DNA from: Psychrobacter fozii
GTDB lineage: Bacteria > Pseudomonadota > Gammaproteobacteria > Pseudomonadales > Moraxellaceae
Assembly (NCBI RefSeq): GCF_003217155.1
Contig: NZ_QJSU01000001.1
Coordinates: forward strand, 434,001-498,000
Length of the DNA: 64,000 nt
Reading direction: 5' to 3'
Shown here: positions 8,465-17,574 of the stretch, piece after piece
Layout: each line of letters begins with the position of its first letter
Position numbering within the stretch: position 1 is the stretch's first letter
Notes under the pieces: model-generated
The model's input: only the letters and a program-made list of their open reading frames with translations
What the model was told of the DNA's origin: nothing
The model's database searches: none
Translations under genes and position numbers: made by a program

Positions 8465-9850
8465 TTACTTAGTGCGACCAATGCCCATATAGTCACCAAC
8501 TAGGCTATTAATTTGCATTCTCGTCAACGCATTTTGCGCATCAAATACGGGCATAGCTTGTTGATTAACTTTAGCAATATCCAACTGGTCTCGTGGCGAC
8601 CAACTTACGATAAAAATTGCCTGAGCCTTACAAAGTTGCACGTAAGGAGTGTCAATTAGCTCAAGTAAAGGTTGCTGCTCATAGAGCACAGCAAGTTCGG
8701 CCTGCGCTTTGTCACTATAGACTATCGTACGAATATTATAAGACCACAACAAAGCCAATAATGGATGAATAGCTGAGCCAGCAGTACGTCCAGATCCTGC
8801 TTTATAGCTGCCACCCCAAACCATCACAGTTTTATTATCAATAAAGCCATCAAAATACTGCCAGAACTTACGGAATATTAGCTCTTTTTGGTCTTCGTTG
8901 ATGTGCATGACTGACTGCAACAGCGGCATATTCAAACTGTGCGTTTGGCTTGACTGCTGTAGCTTAGACAATTCAGTCGGGAGTGTATTACCACCGAAGC
9001 CCCAGCCGGCTTGTAAGTAGCTGCTACCAACCCGATCATCCAACCCCATAATACGACTGACTTGCTTGATATCGACCTGCTGACTATCCGCTAAGCGTGA
9101 CATCTCATTCATAAAGCTCACTCGCGTTGCGAGCATCGCCATGATACTACTACGGGCAAACTCTATCGTCGCAATATCAGCGTGATGGGCAGCACGCGCG
9201 TGCTGCATTAAAGGTTTTAACACTTCTAGATGTTGACTACTATTGGCGGTTTTTTCACCGAGTAACCACAATGAAGGATTTAACATTGAGCTATAGGCAT
9301 CGCCGTCTTGCAAAAAGACAAATGGCAGGTAGTACACCCAAGCACGCTGTAACTGCTGAGCCAGTGCTGAGACTTTCCCCAACTGCTCAATACCGCTCAT
9401 AACTACAGGTAGCACCTGCTGATGGCTATGATTGAATGCTGTAATCCAGCTGGCTTCTGTCCATACTAATTTGATGCTATCTAAAAACAACCAATAAAAT
9501 GCCACAGTGCTTTGATTATCAACTTCGTCATGACTTGCCGACTCATAGCATTTGATTAACGTATCGGCACTATCTGGCAATACTTTGCTGGTAATAACCT
9601 GCTGCTGCTCATACATCTGCCACAGCGCTTGCAAATGATGCTCAAAACCATATTGCTGTATCTGCTGAGTTAATAAATCCATATCTGCATACAAATGGAC
9701 GCGCTGGCCTAAGCTTGCCAGCACCACGGCACTGGTAATGGCTTCAATACTATGACCAACCAACACACAAACTTGATTGCTATCAGTACCTTGTGGTTTA
9801 GATATATTCATATACTTGGGAGTATTATCATTTATAGAATCAGCGCTCAT
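8465..9850 (-). CDS. Degenerate UDP-glucose 6-dehydrogenase homologue, probable pseudoenzyme
   Basis: 461 residues with the overall order of a UDP-glucose dehydrogenase. FLQDGDAYSSMLNP aligns with the family FLREGxAxxDxxxP, LATRVSFMNEMSRLAD with LATKISFINE, and MGLDDRVGSSYLQAGWGFGG with the segment leading to the active site. Key positions are lost: the Rossmann GxGYVG is replaced by VGHSIEA, and the active-site GGSCFPKD reads GGNTLPTE, so the catalytic Cys is Thr (about residue 289) and the Lys-Asp pair is Thr-Glu. The reading frame is intact, so this is not simple decay. It follows pgi by 40 bp in the slot where Acinetobacter capsule loci carry ugd. It may be structural or regulatory, or may do another reaction; I cannot tell which. 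Confidence 0.8.
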   Translation of the reverse strand: MSADSINDNTPKYMNISKPQGTDSNQVCVLVGHSIEAITSAVVLASLGQRVHLYADMDLLTQQIQQYGFEHHLQALWQMYEQQQVITSKVLPDSADTLIKCYESASHDEVDNQSTVAFYWLFLDSIKLVWTEASWITAFNHSHQQVLPVVMSGIEQLGKVSALAQQLQRAWVYYLPFVFLQDGDAYSSMLNPSLWLLGEKTANSSQHLEVLKPLMQHARAAHHADIATIEFARSSIMAMLATRVSFMNEMSRLADSQQVDIKQVSRIMGLDDRVGSSYLQAGWGFGGNTLPTELSKLQQSSQTHSLNMPLLQSVMHINEDQKELIFRKFWQYFDGFIDNKTVMVWGGSYKAGSGRTAGSAIHPLLALLWSYNIRTIVYSDKAQAELAVLYEQQPLLELIDTPYVQLCKAQAIFIVSWSPRDQLDIAKVNQQAMPVFDAQNALTRMQINSLVGDYMGIGRTK

Positions 9851-9890
9851 AAGCTTACCTTTTTACTTTATTAATGTATCGGCAGCAGCA

Positions 9891-11597
9891 TTAAGACAGC
9901 TGTCTAATGCGTTGTAGCAGCTGGTCAGTAGAGGTGTCAAATCTACCTTGAGATTCTTGCTGCGTGTGCTGCATCGCTTGATGTACGGACTCTGCCATTT
10001 GCTTACCCATCTCCACGCCCCATTGATCAAACGGGTTGATATCCCAAATACTGGCCATGACGTAGACCTTATGTTCATAAAGCGCAATCAGCGCTCCTAA
10101 ACTATGCGGCGTCAGCTCGTCGATCAAAAGCGTGGTTGATGGCTGATTGCCACGGTAGTATTTATATTTATCGGCATTGGTGGCAGTTTCAGAAATCTCT
10201 TCGCTATTACTAGAAGCATCTGCCACAGCAGCATTGCCAAACGCCAGTACCCGACTTTGTGCCAAACAATTGGCTAAAGACAGTTCATGCTGCTGTTGTA
10301 ATGAGGCGTTTTTTACTTCGCCACTATAGCGCCGCACGCAAGCAATAAAGTCGCAAGAGACTTGCTGTGTCCCTTGATGTAGCAATTGATAAAACGCATG
10401 CTGAGCATTAGAGCCAATCTCGCCCCATAGAATTGGACACGTGTCATAGTCAATATGATCGCCATGCTGGGTAACGGACTTACCATTACTTTCCATCTCT
10501 AACTGAGTCAAGTAGCTTGGTAAATAGCTGAGACGACCATCGTAGGGTAATACGGTGTGAGCATTCACCTGTAAAAAGGTACTGTTCCAAACGGCAAGCA
10601 GCCCTAATAATACTGGTAGGTTCTCCGAGAAATCAGCTCGCGCAAAGTGCTCGTCCATACTGTGAGCACCAGCCAATAACTCTTTGAAACCAGACATACC
10701 AATACGAATAGCAATCGCCAGTCCAATCGCCGACCATAAAGAAAACCGGCCGCCGACCCATTCCCAAAGCTGCAGCTGATGCTCAGGATGAATCCCCCAA
10801 GCACTCATTTTTTCACTATTGGCTGATATTCCAATAAAGTGGCGACGTAACACACTGTCTTCGGTGCCTGCACGCAGCTTAGCAGTGGCAAGTAGCCATG
10901 ACAATGCAGTCTTAGCATTGGATAACGTATCGACAGTACCAAAGGATTTGGATGAGATAATAAACAGCGTCGTCTCAGGATTTAGATGTTTCAGCAAGTT
11001 ATCAAGCTGAGTGCCATCCATGTTGGAGACGAAATGTACTTCAATCTCGGTGTCTGCCCATTCATCAAGCGCCGTCGTCGCCATGAGTGGTCCAAGATCA
11101 GAACCACCAACGCCAATATTGACCACATCAGTGATAGCCTTACCTGAAAAACCACGCCATGTACCACTACGAACCCGCTCAGATAGTCTCGCTACCTGCG
11201 CTAAACTGTGATGTACATCAGCAACGATATTTTGATTTTCAACTTGTAAAGTGGCTTTTTCTGGCAGACGTAGCGCCGTGTGTAGCGCTGCACGCTCTTC
11301 ACTGGTATTCACCAATGCGCCCTGCATAAGCGCGTCAATACGTGTCGATAATTCGCAGCTATCTGCTAGCTGAAATAGAGTTGACAGTATCTGCTCATCA
11401 ATACATTGCTTGCTATAGTCCATGTACAGCGCGCCAGCTTGCATGCTAAAGCGTGCAGCACGACTGTCATTCTGTGCAAACAGCTGTGCAAGCGACCATG
11501 GCTGCTTAGCAAGCGTTTGTAGTTGCTGCCAGTATTCAGAACGGCGAGCACTGTGATAAATACCGTGATAGGTTTCATCCTCTTTGATATTAGCCAT
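9891..11597 (-). CDS. pgi: Glucose-6-phosphate isomerase
   Basis: Interconverts glucose 6-phosphate and fructose 6-phosphate. The 568 residues fit the bacterial PGI size (about 550). Both PROSITE-type signatures are readable: VGGRFSLWSAIGLAIAI in the middle and NPFDQWGVEMGKQMA near the C-terminus; the phosphate-binding DVVNIGVGGSDLGP and SKSFGTVDT segments are also present. The start is 3 bp after the galU stop, so galU-pgi-ugd-like is a tight operon. In Acinetobacter-type loci pgi serves capsule precursor supply, and this placement suggests the same. Confidence 0.97.
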   Translation of the reverse strand: MANIKEDETYHGIYHSARRSEYWQQLQTLAKQPWSLAQLFAQNDSRAARFSMQAGALYMDYSKQCIDEQILSTLFQLADSCELSTRIDALMQGALVNTSEERAALHTALRLPEKATLQVENQNIVADVHHSLAQVARLSERVRSGTWRGFSGKAITDVVNIGVGGSDLGPLMATTALDEWADTEIEVHFVSNMDGTQLDNLLKHLNPETTLFIISSKSFGTVDTLSNAKTALSWLLATAKLRAGTEDSVLRRHFIGISANSEKMSAWGIHPEHQLQLWEWVGGRFSLWSAIGLAIAIRIGMSGFKELLAGAHSMDEHFARADFSENLPVLLGLLAVWNSTFLQVNAHTVLPYDGRLSYLPSYLTQLEMESNGKSVTQHGDHIDYDTCPILWGEIGSNAQHAFYQLLHQGTQQVSCDFIACVRRYSGEVKNASLQQQHELSLANCLAQSRVLAFGNAAVADASSNSEEISETATNADKYKYYRGNQPSTTLLIDELTPHSLGALIALYEHKVYVMASIWDINPFDQWGVEMGKQMAESVHQAMQHTQQESQGRFDTSTDQLLQRIRQLS

Positions 11598-11600
11598 CAG

Positions 11601-12473
11601 CTATTCATCTTCTGCTAATTGCTGCTCGGCAAAGTAGATAAATGCCTGCATATATGAGCGCATATCGCCTGCATCATAGCTATTTCCACGCATCGTCGTG
11701 ACATTCACTCCGTACTCACTTATCAAGGCATCAATGGCATCGGTCAGCTGAATTTCACCACCGACTGAGGCTTTAGTGTTAGCCAAATAATCAAATATTT
11801 TATTGCTAAAAACATAACGACCAACGACTGCTAATTTCGAAGGCGCATCGGCTAAGTTAGGCTTTTCTACAAACCCTGCCACTTTAAAGCTAATGTTAAT
11901 GTCTGATTGCTCATCAATATTACTGGTATCACCCAGCTTAGCAATACCGTATTTATGCACATCTTCATCAGCGACTTTATCGACCAATATTTGTGAATGG
12001 TTATCATCGGCAAAGGCATCCATCATAAAGGCTAAGTTATCAGCCGTCATATCGCCAGTAAAAGGATCGAGCACGACATCAGGCAACAACACGGCAAAAT
12101 CGTGCTCTCCGATGATGGGTCGAGCCGCTAATACCGCATGACCCAAACCTAACGCCTTACCCTGACGTATCATCGATACTGTCACATCCTCTGGTAGCCA
12201 GTTTAAGCTATCCGCCAAGTCATCTTTACCTTTCGCACGTAGTTGACTGTCTAACTCAGCATTGATATCGAAGTAGTTTTCAATCGCACTTTTTTGGGCA
12301 TGTCCAACCAATACAATATGCTTGATACCGGCAGCGATTGCCTCTTCGACCACATAATGGATAGCAGGACGATTACCTAGCGGCAATAGCTCTTTTGGCA
12401 CAGATTTAGACAATGGCAGCATACGAGTGCCAAAGCCTGCAACGGGAATAACAGCGTGAGTAATTTTTTTCAT
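11601..12473 (-). CDS. galU: UTP-glucose-1-phosphate uridylyltransferase
   Basis: Makes UDP-glucose from UTP and glucose 1-phosphate. The nucleotide-binding start AVIPVAGFGTRMLPLSKSVP is diagnostic, followed by KELLPLGNRPAIHYVVEEA, the RQGKALGLGHAVLAA loop, DVVLDP and the sugar-binding FVEKP. 290 residues is the normal GalU size. It lies between galE and pgi in one direction, with 3 bp to pgi and about 80 bp to galE. With galE, pgi and the phosphohexomutase it gives UDP-glucose/UDP-galactose supply to the adjacent polysaccharide genes. Confidence 0.97.
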   Translation of the reverse strand: MKKITHAVIPVAGFGTRMLPLSKSVPKELLPLGNRPAIHYVVEEAIAAGIKHIVLVGHAQKSAIENYFDINAELDSQLRAKGKDDLADSLNWLPEDVTVSMIRQGKALGLGHAVLAARPIIGEHDFAVLLPDVVLDPFTGDMTADNLAFMMDAFADDNHSQILVDKVADEDVHKYGIAKLGDTSNIDEQSDINISFKVAGFVEKPNLADAPSKLAVVGRYVFSNKIFDYLANTKASVGGEIQLTDAIDALISEYGVNVTTMRGNSYDAGDMRSYMQAFIYFAEQQLAEDE

Positions 12474-12553
12474 AATGTATTAGCTATATTAAAAAGATGG
12501 GGGAAAACGCGACAATAATAACGCATTATTGTACTGCTGTAACTCAATACGAT

Positions 12554-13642
12554 TTAAGAGGCATCATAGCCATTCGGATTCATACTCTGCCAACGCCATG
12601 TATCTTGGCACATGTCGGTGATAGGTAGCTTGGCTTCCCAGCCTAACAACAATGTCGCTTTATCAGCACTCGCATAGCAACTGGCAATGTCACCAGCACG
12701 ACGAGCAGCAAACTGATAAGGGATGCTCTGTCCAGATACGTCAGAAAATGCAGATATCAATTCTAATACAGAGGTGCCTTTGCCTGTTCCTAGGTTAATG
12801 GGTAAAAACCCTACTGAACTAGATTTAGAACTGGTTTGCTTTGTACTGACCGTATCTAAACAACTTTTCTCTGGGCTTGTTTGTTGCTCTAAATAATTCA
12901 GTGCGGCAACATGACCTTGTGCCAAATCAGTAACATGAATAAAGTCACGTACACCCGTCCCATCTACAGTAGGATAATCATTGCCAAATATGCTGAGCTG
13001 TTCAATTTTACCAATTGCTACTTGAGAGATATAAGGCATCAAATTATTGGGAATATCATTTGGGTCTTCACCAATTCTCCCCGATGAATGTGCGCCTACC
13101 GGATTAAAATATCTAAGAGAAATCAAGTTCCAACTTTCATCGGATACGGCTAGGTCTTCTAAGATATACTCAACGGCAAGTTTGCTTTGACCATAAGGAT
13201 TGGTACAAGAGCGTGGTGATTCTTCATTGATAGGTAGGCTTTCAGGGTCACCATAGACAGTAGCAGAGGATGAAAAAACAAAGTTTTTGACATCATACTC
13301 TGACATGACTTCTAGTAGAGTAATAGTACCACTGACATTATTGTTATAATACATGAGTGGCTTGGCGACTGACTCTCCAACCGCTTTTAACCCAGCAAAG
13401 TGAATCACACCAAAAAAATGATGTGCAGCAAATACTTTTTTGAGTGATTCAGCATCTCGTATATCACCTTCGATAAACTCAATAGGCTGTCCAATAAGCG
13501 TAGAAACACGGTTGATCGCTTCATAGCTACTATTAGACAAGTTATCGTATACAACGATATCATAACCTGCCTCATGCAATGCGATACATGTATGAGAGCC
13601 TATATATCCAGCACCGCCAGTAACTAATATTTTATTTTTCAT
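12554..13642 (-). CDS. galE: UDP-glucose 4-epimerase
   Basis: NAD-dependent interconversion of UDP-Glc and UDP-Gal (or the GlcNAc/GalNAc pair). Extended SDR features are complete: TGGAGYIGSHT, VIHFAGLKAVGES, the SSSATVYGDP strand, catalytic NPYGQSK, SLRYFNPVGAH and GTGVRDFIHVTDLA. 362 residues is about 20 more than usual; the excess is a Ser/Thr/Lys-rich insert (around residues 255-278, TVSTKQTSSKSSS) between the NYLE helix and the conserved LPINLGTG. Whether it accepts N-acetylated sugars (Gne) cannot be read by eye. First gene of the galE-galU-pgi-ugd-like run, divergent from the KpsC-like gene. Confidence 0.93.
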   Translation of the reverse strand: MKNKILVTGGAGYIGSHTCIALHEAGYDIVVYDNLSNSSYEAINRVSTLIGQPIEFIEGDIRDAESLKKVFAAHHFFGVIHFAGLKAVGESVAKPLMYYNNNVSGTITLLEVMSEYDVKNFVFSSSATVYGDPESLPINEESPRSCTNPYGQSKLAVEYILEDLAVSDESWNLISLRYFNPVGAHSSGRIGEDPNDIPNNLMPYISQVAIGKIEQLSIFGNDYPTVDGTGVRDFIHVTDLAQGHVAALNYLEQQTSPEKSCLDTVSTKQTSSKSSSVGFLPINLGTGKGTSVLELISAFSDVSGQSIPYQFAARRAGDIASCYASADKATLLLGWEAKLPITDMCQDTWRWQSMNPNGYDAS

Positions 13643-13787
13643 AACATCGACCCGTTACTTTATGAATTAGTCATTCGTCTTTGCTCATAAATGCAACTAT
13701 ACTGGGAACTATAAAACATTACCAACATAAATACCTTAATAGTGTTTACTTACTCACCCTCTATAATCCTAAGCTATTAACCATATT

Positions 13788-14774
13788 ATGAAATTCAACA
13801 CCTACATTCAGCCACTTTTATCGGGCTATTATAAACATTGTTATCATTCAAAACAGCGTTTGGCGCTAGTTGTTGGTATGCAGCCATGGAAAGATATGGT
13901 CGGTGAGTGGGTATTAGAGTCAGCGCATATTCAGATACAAAGGCATTTTGATAAATGCTATTTTAATCGATGGCTCAAACCTTTTATCAAACGTGTCAAT
14001 CCTGTTATCTATATTTGGGGTTATAAAGCCCCTGATTACTTTATAGAGTATGTACGAGAGCAGAATTTAGATATTTTCTTTTTGGAAGATGGTTTTATCC
14101 GTTCAGGCCCTGATGACGATAGTGGTACACCACCGCTGTCTATCGTGATGGACAGCCAAGCCCCCTACTTCGATACCACTCGTCCAAATGATTTGACTGA
14201 CTTGATTGCTAATTTTGACTTTGGGCAAGATAGTTATAATGAGGTACTAGCCCAAGAAATGCTCGACTACTATGTCACACATCGAGTAAGCAAATACAAT
14301 CATCAGCCATATGTGGACGTTGTGCCTATATACGGTATCAAGAGTAACAAACGTATATTGGTACTTGGGCAAGTACCATACGATGATTCATTGAAATACG
14401 GTGGTGGTATCGGTATTACGCTACTTGATGTGGTCAACAAGGCAATTGATGAAAACCCTGAAGCACAAATCATCGTAAAACCACATCCGATGACATTAGA
14501 CAACCCTGACATTGTTAGCACACTTACTGAGCTAGATTGTCTAATCCTTACCCAGTCCATTCATCTAGTCGATGCATTAGAGACAGTTGATCATGTCTAT
14601 ACGATTACGTCATTGGGTGGCTTTGAAGCATTATTGAGAGGCAAGAAGGTCACCGTACTAGGACGACCTTTTTATGAAAACCTTTGTCATAGTGATGCAA
14701 AATCAAACATACCTTCACTTTCTCAGAGATTATATATCTGCTATTATGCGAGCAATATTACAGTTACAGCTTAA
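13788..14774 (+). CDS. Capsule polysaccharide transferase, KpsC/LipB-like (GT99), truncated C-terminus
   Basis: 328 residues of the KpsC/LipB type, the beta-Kdo transferases that build the lipid-anchored linker of ABC-exported capsules. Family marks: WGYKAPDYFIEY, LEDGFIRSGP, MDSQAPYFDTTRPNDL, ILVLGQVPYDDSL, IVKPHPMTLDNPD and VYTITSLGGFEALLRGKKVTVLGRPFY. In relatives the last motif continues as AGWGLTDD and then a short conserved domain; here it changes abruptly to ENLCHSDAKSN and stops after about 30 unrelated residues. The gene therefore looks 3'-truncated or frameshifted, and activity is doubtful. It is divergent from galE and followed 51 bp later by the UDP-sugar dehydrogenase. Confidence 0.8.
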   Translation: MKFNTYIQPLLSGYYKHCYHSKQRLALVVGMQPWKDMVGEWVLESAHIQIQRHFDKCYFNRWLKPFIKRVNPVIYIWGYKAPDYFIEYVREQNLDIFFLEDGFIRSGPDDDSGTPPLSIVMDSQAPYFDTTRPNDLTDLIANFDFGQDSYNEVLAQEMLDYYVTHRVSKYNHQPYVDVVPIYGIKSNKRILVLGQVPYDDSLKYGGGIGITLLDVVNKAIDENPEAQIIVKPHPMTLDNPDIVSTLTELDCLILTQSIHLVDALETVDHVYTITSLGGFEALLRGKKVTVLGRPFYENLCHSDAKSNIPSLSQRLYICYYASNITVTA

Positions 14775-14825
14775 ATATCCCAGCATTATTATTTAGTTAA
14801 TTAATTCATATTAAAAGGTTATTCA

Positions 14826-16085
14826 ATGAATTCCAAAAAAATCGCAATTATAGGGTTAGGTTATGTAGGTTTGCCATTGGCCTGTGCATTTGCAAAAAAA
14901 TATGACGTTATAGGTTTCGATATAAATAGAACACGAATTAATGAGTTACACAATAATATTGATAAAACAAGAGAAGTAACTAGTGAGTATTTAAAGAACA
15001 CTTCTCGCCTGACCTTTACTGATGACACAAATGAAGTAGCAGCAGCGAACGTCTTCATTATTACTGTTCCAACCCCAATTGACGATAACAACTTACCTGA
15101 CTTAACACCGCTGATCAAAGCTTCACAAATGTTAAGTAAAATCATTAAACCAGATGACATTATTATTTATGAATCAACCGTATATCCAGGCGCTACAGAA
15201 GAAGTTTGTATTCCTGAGCTAGAAAAATCCAATTTAAAGTTAAATACAGATTTTGGTGTTGGTTATTCTCCAGAACGTATTAATCCAGGTGACAAACTGC
15301 GCACAGTAGAGAATATATTAAAAGTCACTTCAGGTTCAAACCCTTACTATACAGATATAGTAGATGAGCTATATAGCTCAGTAATTACTGCTGGCACATT
15401 TAAGGCTTCTTCTATAAAAGTCGCAGAAGCATCTAAAGTTATCGAAAATACCCAGCGGGATGTCAATATTGCTTTGATAAACGAATTGGCTCTTATTTTC
15501 AACGAAGTTGGTATCGATACTCATGAAGTCATAGAGGCTGCTGCAACTAAATGGAACTTCATCAAGCTTATGCCTGGCTTAGTAGGTGGACACTGTATTG
15601 GTGTAGATCCTTATTACTTGGCACACAAAGCATCGTCTTTAGGATTAAATCCCAACTTGATTTTGACTTCTCGTGCAATCAATAACTCTATGAGTAAGTT
15701 CGTTGCCGAACAAACCATCAAGAAGCTTATCTCATATGGTAAAAACATCAAAGATGCCCGTATTTTACTCTTAGGAGTTACCTTTAAAGAAAACTGTCCT
15801 GACGTGAGAAATACTAAGGTAACGGATATTGGTACTGAACTTGAGAAATATGGTGTGAAAATGACCTACTCTGATCCTTGGGTTACTGAAGAAGACTGGA
15901 ATAGTCTAAATGTTGATGATGTCGACTATAAAGATATTCAAGAGAATAGTTTTGACGCTGTTATTGTAGCTGTCAATCATTCAGAATTTGTTGGTGAAGA
16001 TGACAGAATAGATGGATTTTGCACTAAGCCTAAAGTAGTTATCGATGTTAAAGGTGCGCTAGTAAATCCAGATTGGCGTTTATAA
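14826..16085 (+). CDS. UDP-N-acetyl-hexosamine 6-dehydrogenase (WbpA/WbpO/TviB family)
   Basis: Four-electron NAD-dependent oxidation of a UDP-HexNAc to the uronic acid. It has an intact GLGYVGLPLA Rossmann motif, ESTVYPGATEE, GYSPERINPGD, the ASKVIENTQRDVNIALINE helix and the catalytic GGHCIGVDPYYLAHKA with Cys near residue 257. The GGHCIGVDPYYL form is typical of TviB/WbpO/Gna and separates it from UDP-glucose dehydrogenases (GGSCFPKD). With the WbpB/D/E homologues on the other strand, it most likely supplies UDP-GlcNAcA for a 2,3-diacetamido sugar; UDP-GalNAcA is the alternative. AAAAGG lies 6 nt before the ATG. It is in contrast to the degraded ugd-like gene 5 kb away. Confidence 0.9.
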   Translation: MNSKKIAIIGLGYVGLPLACAFAKKYDVIGFDINRTRINELHNNIDKTREVTSEYLKNTSRLTFTDDTNEVAAANVFIITVPTPIDDNNLPDLTPLIKASQMLSKIIKPDDIIIYESTVYPGATEEVCIPELEKSNLKLNTDFGVGYSPERINPGDKLRTVENILKVTSGSNPYYTDIVDELYSSVITAGTFKASSIKVAEASKVIENTQRDVNIALINELALIFNEVGIDTHEVIEAAATKWNFIKLMPGLVGGHCIGVDPYYLAHKASSLGLNPNLILTSRAINNSMSKFVAEQTIKKLISYGKNIKDARILLLGVTFKENCPDVRNTKVTDIGTELEKYGVKMTYSDPWVTEEDWNSLNVDDVDYKDIQENSFDAVIVAVNHSEFVGEDDRIDGFCTKPKVVIDVKGALVNPDWRL

Positions 16086-16092
16086 GTACACT

Positions 16093-16145
16093 CTATCGAT
16101 AAGAAAGTAAGATAGTTAAAACTATCCTTACTTTCTTATTGATAG
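16093..16145. terminator. Long bidirectional terminator stem
   Basis: A roughly 24-bp imperfect inverted repeat (CTATCGATAAGAAAGTAAG... against CTTACTTTCTTATTGATAG) with the short loop TAAA between the arms, between the convergent UDP-sugar dehydrogenase (+) and glycosyltransferase (-) genes. The T-tract is weak, but the stem is very long. Confidence 0.75.
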
Positions 16146-16221
16146 AATAGCTTTTAAAGTTAAACATATTTTTGGTCTCTCACAAAATGTAAATTTACTA
16201 TATTAAAAATTCAAATCTAGA

Positions 16222-17451
16222 CTATAGATTCTTATTTTCTATAGCTTCAGCTACTTTCACCTTCATAGATTTTTTCATAATCGCATATTCTATATTATTT
16301 ATACTATCTAAGAAATCTATGTGAGTTACACTAGAAAAAATCAAACCACATCCATACTTTTTTACAATGCTGCCTAAATGAGTTTTGTCATATACGATAA
16401 TAGGACATCCAACAGCTTGGGCTTGGAAAAATTTGTTAGGTAATGCATATCTATAGCTAGGATGGGTGGGGTTTATCAAAATTAAAAAGAAGGGGTACTG
16501 ATACTGCCCGATACTTTCTAGTAATATAGATTGATAATCCATTCCTTTGAAAATATTCAGGCGATGCATATTACTATTTTTCTCTAAATACAGTATAGCT
16601 TCTTCGTTATAATTGCATGCGAGTACTAATATATCATATTTATAGGAAAGTCTAACGATATCTTCTAATCCACGATCCATTGATACATTTCCTACGTATA
16701 TCAATAGATGTTTATTCTTACTATGATTGAAATCTGAAAGAAAAGTTGTACTAACAAAATTTTTGTTGTAGATAACTTCTATTTTAGAATTTCTGAAATT
16801 ATACATAGTATAAAGAGTATCAGCAATATATCTACTTATTGTAAGTATATTTTTCCGCTCACGTAGCTCTTCTAATTCTTTGAAATAGATATAAAAAGCT
16901 CTCTGTATCGATGCTTTGTTTCTGTTTCTAAAGACTTCAAGTTCGTGAATATCATATACATAATCAACTTCACTATGAGAGTCAATACTACTTACAGATA
17001 TTAGATTATTGCAAATTACGCAAGTATAACCAGAAGTATCAATTTTCTTTGTTAGAAAATAACTATGGTCATTATATACTCCTTGCTTTGCTTTAGTTCT
17101 AAAAGTTAAAGAGGGATGATGAATGATAACTAATATGAGAAACCATGGAAAATATAGAATATTTTTTAAGGTCTTAAAATGTAGTGCTGCTAAAATATTC
17201 TTTTTTTGACTCTCTGTATAATTATTATCTGGCTTCACCTTTAGGATAGTAATATTTTTAGTTGCTCTCTGCAAAGCTCTTAGCTGATTTAACACTCGTA
17301 TATCAGTTTTCACATCTTCATCCGTGACAATTAATACACGCTCTAGATCAAAGCTAGAAAAATAATTAAAAAAATCTTCAACGATAGGAGCTTCAAGTAC
17401 CTCTGTAGTGAGGTGAGCAATCTCATGAAGATTTATTTTTTCAATTATCAT
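16222..17451 (-). CDS. Putative glycosyltransferase, GT-B (GT4-like)
   Basis: 409 residues, very AT-rich. The C-terminal half reads as a GT-B donor domain: LLIYVGNVSMDRGLEDIVRL (the G-x-x-x-x-x-G opening of GT4), a glycine-poor middle, then LPNKFFQAQAVGCPIIVYD, matching the P-x-K-x-x-E-x-x-x-x-G-x-P region but with Gln-Ala in place of Glu. The N-terminal domain has a VYDIHELEVFRNRNK segment like other GT4 enzymes. Donor and acceptor cannot be assigned. It lies downstream of a terminator-like stem after the WbpE homologue, so it may be transcribed separately or by read-through. It is the last minus-strand gene of the polysaccharide locus. Confidence 0.75.
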   Translation of the reverse strand: MIIEKINLHEIAHLTTEVLEAPIVEDFFNYFSSFDLERVLIVTDEDVKTDIRVLNQLRALQRATKNITILKVKPDNNYTESQKKNILAALHFKTLKNILYFPWFLILVIIHHPSLTFRTKAKQGVYNDHSYFLTKKIDTSGYTCVICNNLISVSSIDSHSEVDYVYDIHELEVFRNRNKASIQRAFYIYFKELEELRERKNILTISRYIADTLYTMYNFRNSKIEVIYNKNFVSTTFLSDFNHSKNKHLLIYVGNVSMDRGLEDIVRLSYKYDILVLACNYNEEAILYLEKNSNMHRLNIFKGMDYQSILLESIGQYQYPFFLILINPTHPSYRYALPNKFFQAQAVGCPIIVYDKTHLGSIVKKYGCGLIFSSVTHIDFLDSINNIEYAIMKKSMKVKVAEAIENKNL

Positions 17452-17505
17452 TAATATATAACCTATCGTACTTCTAGAAGCCTATTGAATTATAAATTTT
17501 AATAT

Positions 17506-17543
17506 AAGGAGTTTGAAAATAAATATCTCTTATCAAACTCCTT
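17506..17543. terminator. Terminator-like stem after the WbpB/D/E genes
   Basis: Perfect 11-bp inverted repeat AAGGAGTTTGA / TCAAACTCCTT with a 16-nt loop. The plus strand has the better T-run (CTTTTT); on the minus strand, where transcription arrives, it is followed by ATATTAAAATTT, so termination may be partial. Confidence 0.6.
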
Positions 17544-17574
17544 TTTAGAAAAACTGACTGACTTCTAGTCACTA

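Noticed and set aside
13643..13787. JUMPstart/ops element before the polysaccharide genes
   Set aside because: No GGCGGTAG sequence in the leader regions on either strand of the locus.
14675..14797. Separate small gene starting with the ATG inside the KpsC-like 3' end
   Set aside because: The 40-codon frame overlaps the annotated end and resembles nothing I know; it could be the displaced frame of a broken C-terminus but I could not show it.
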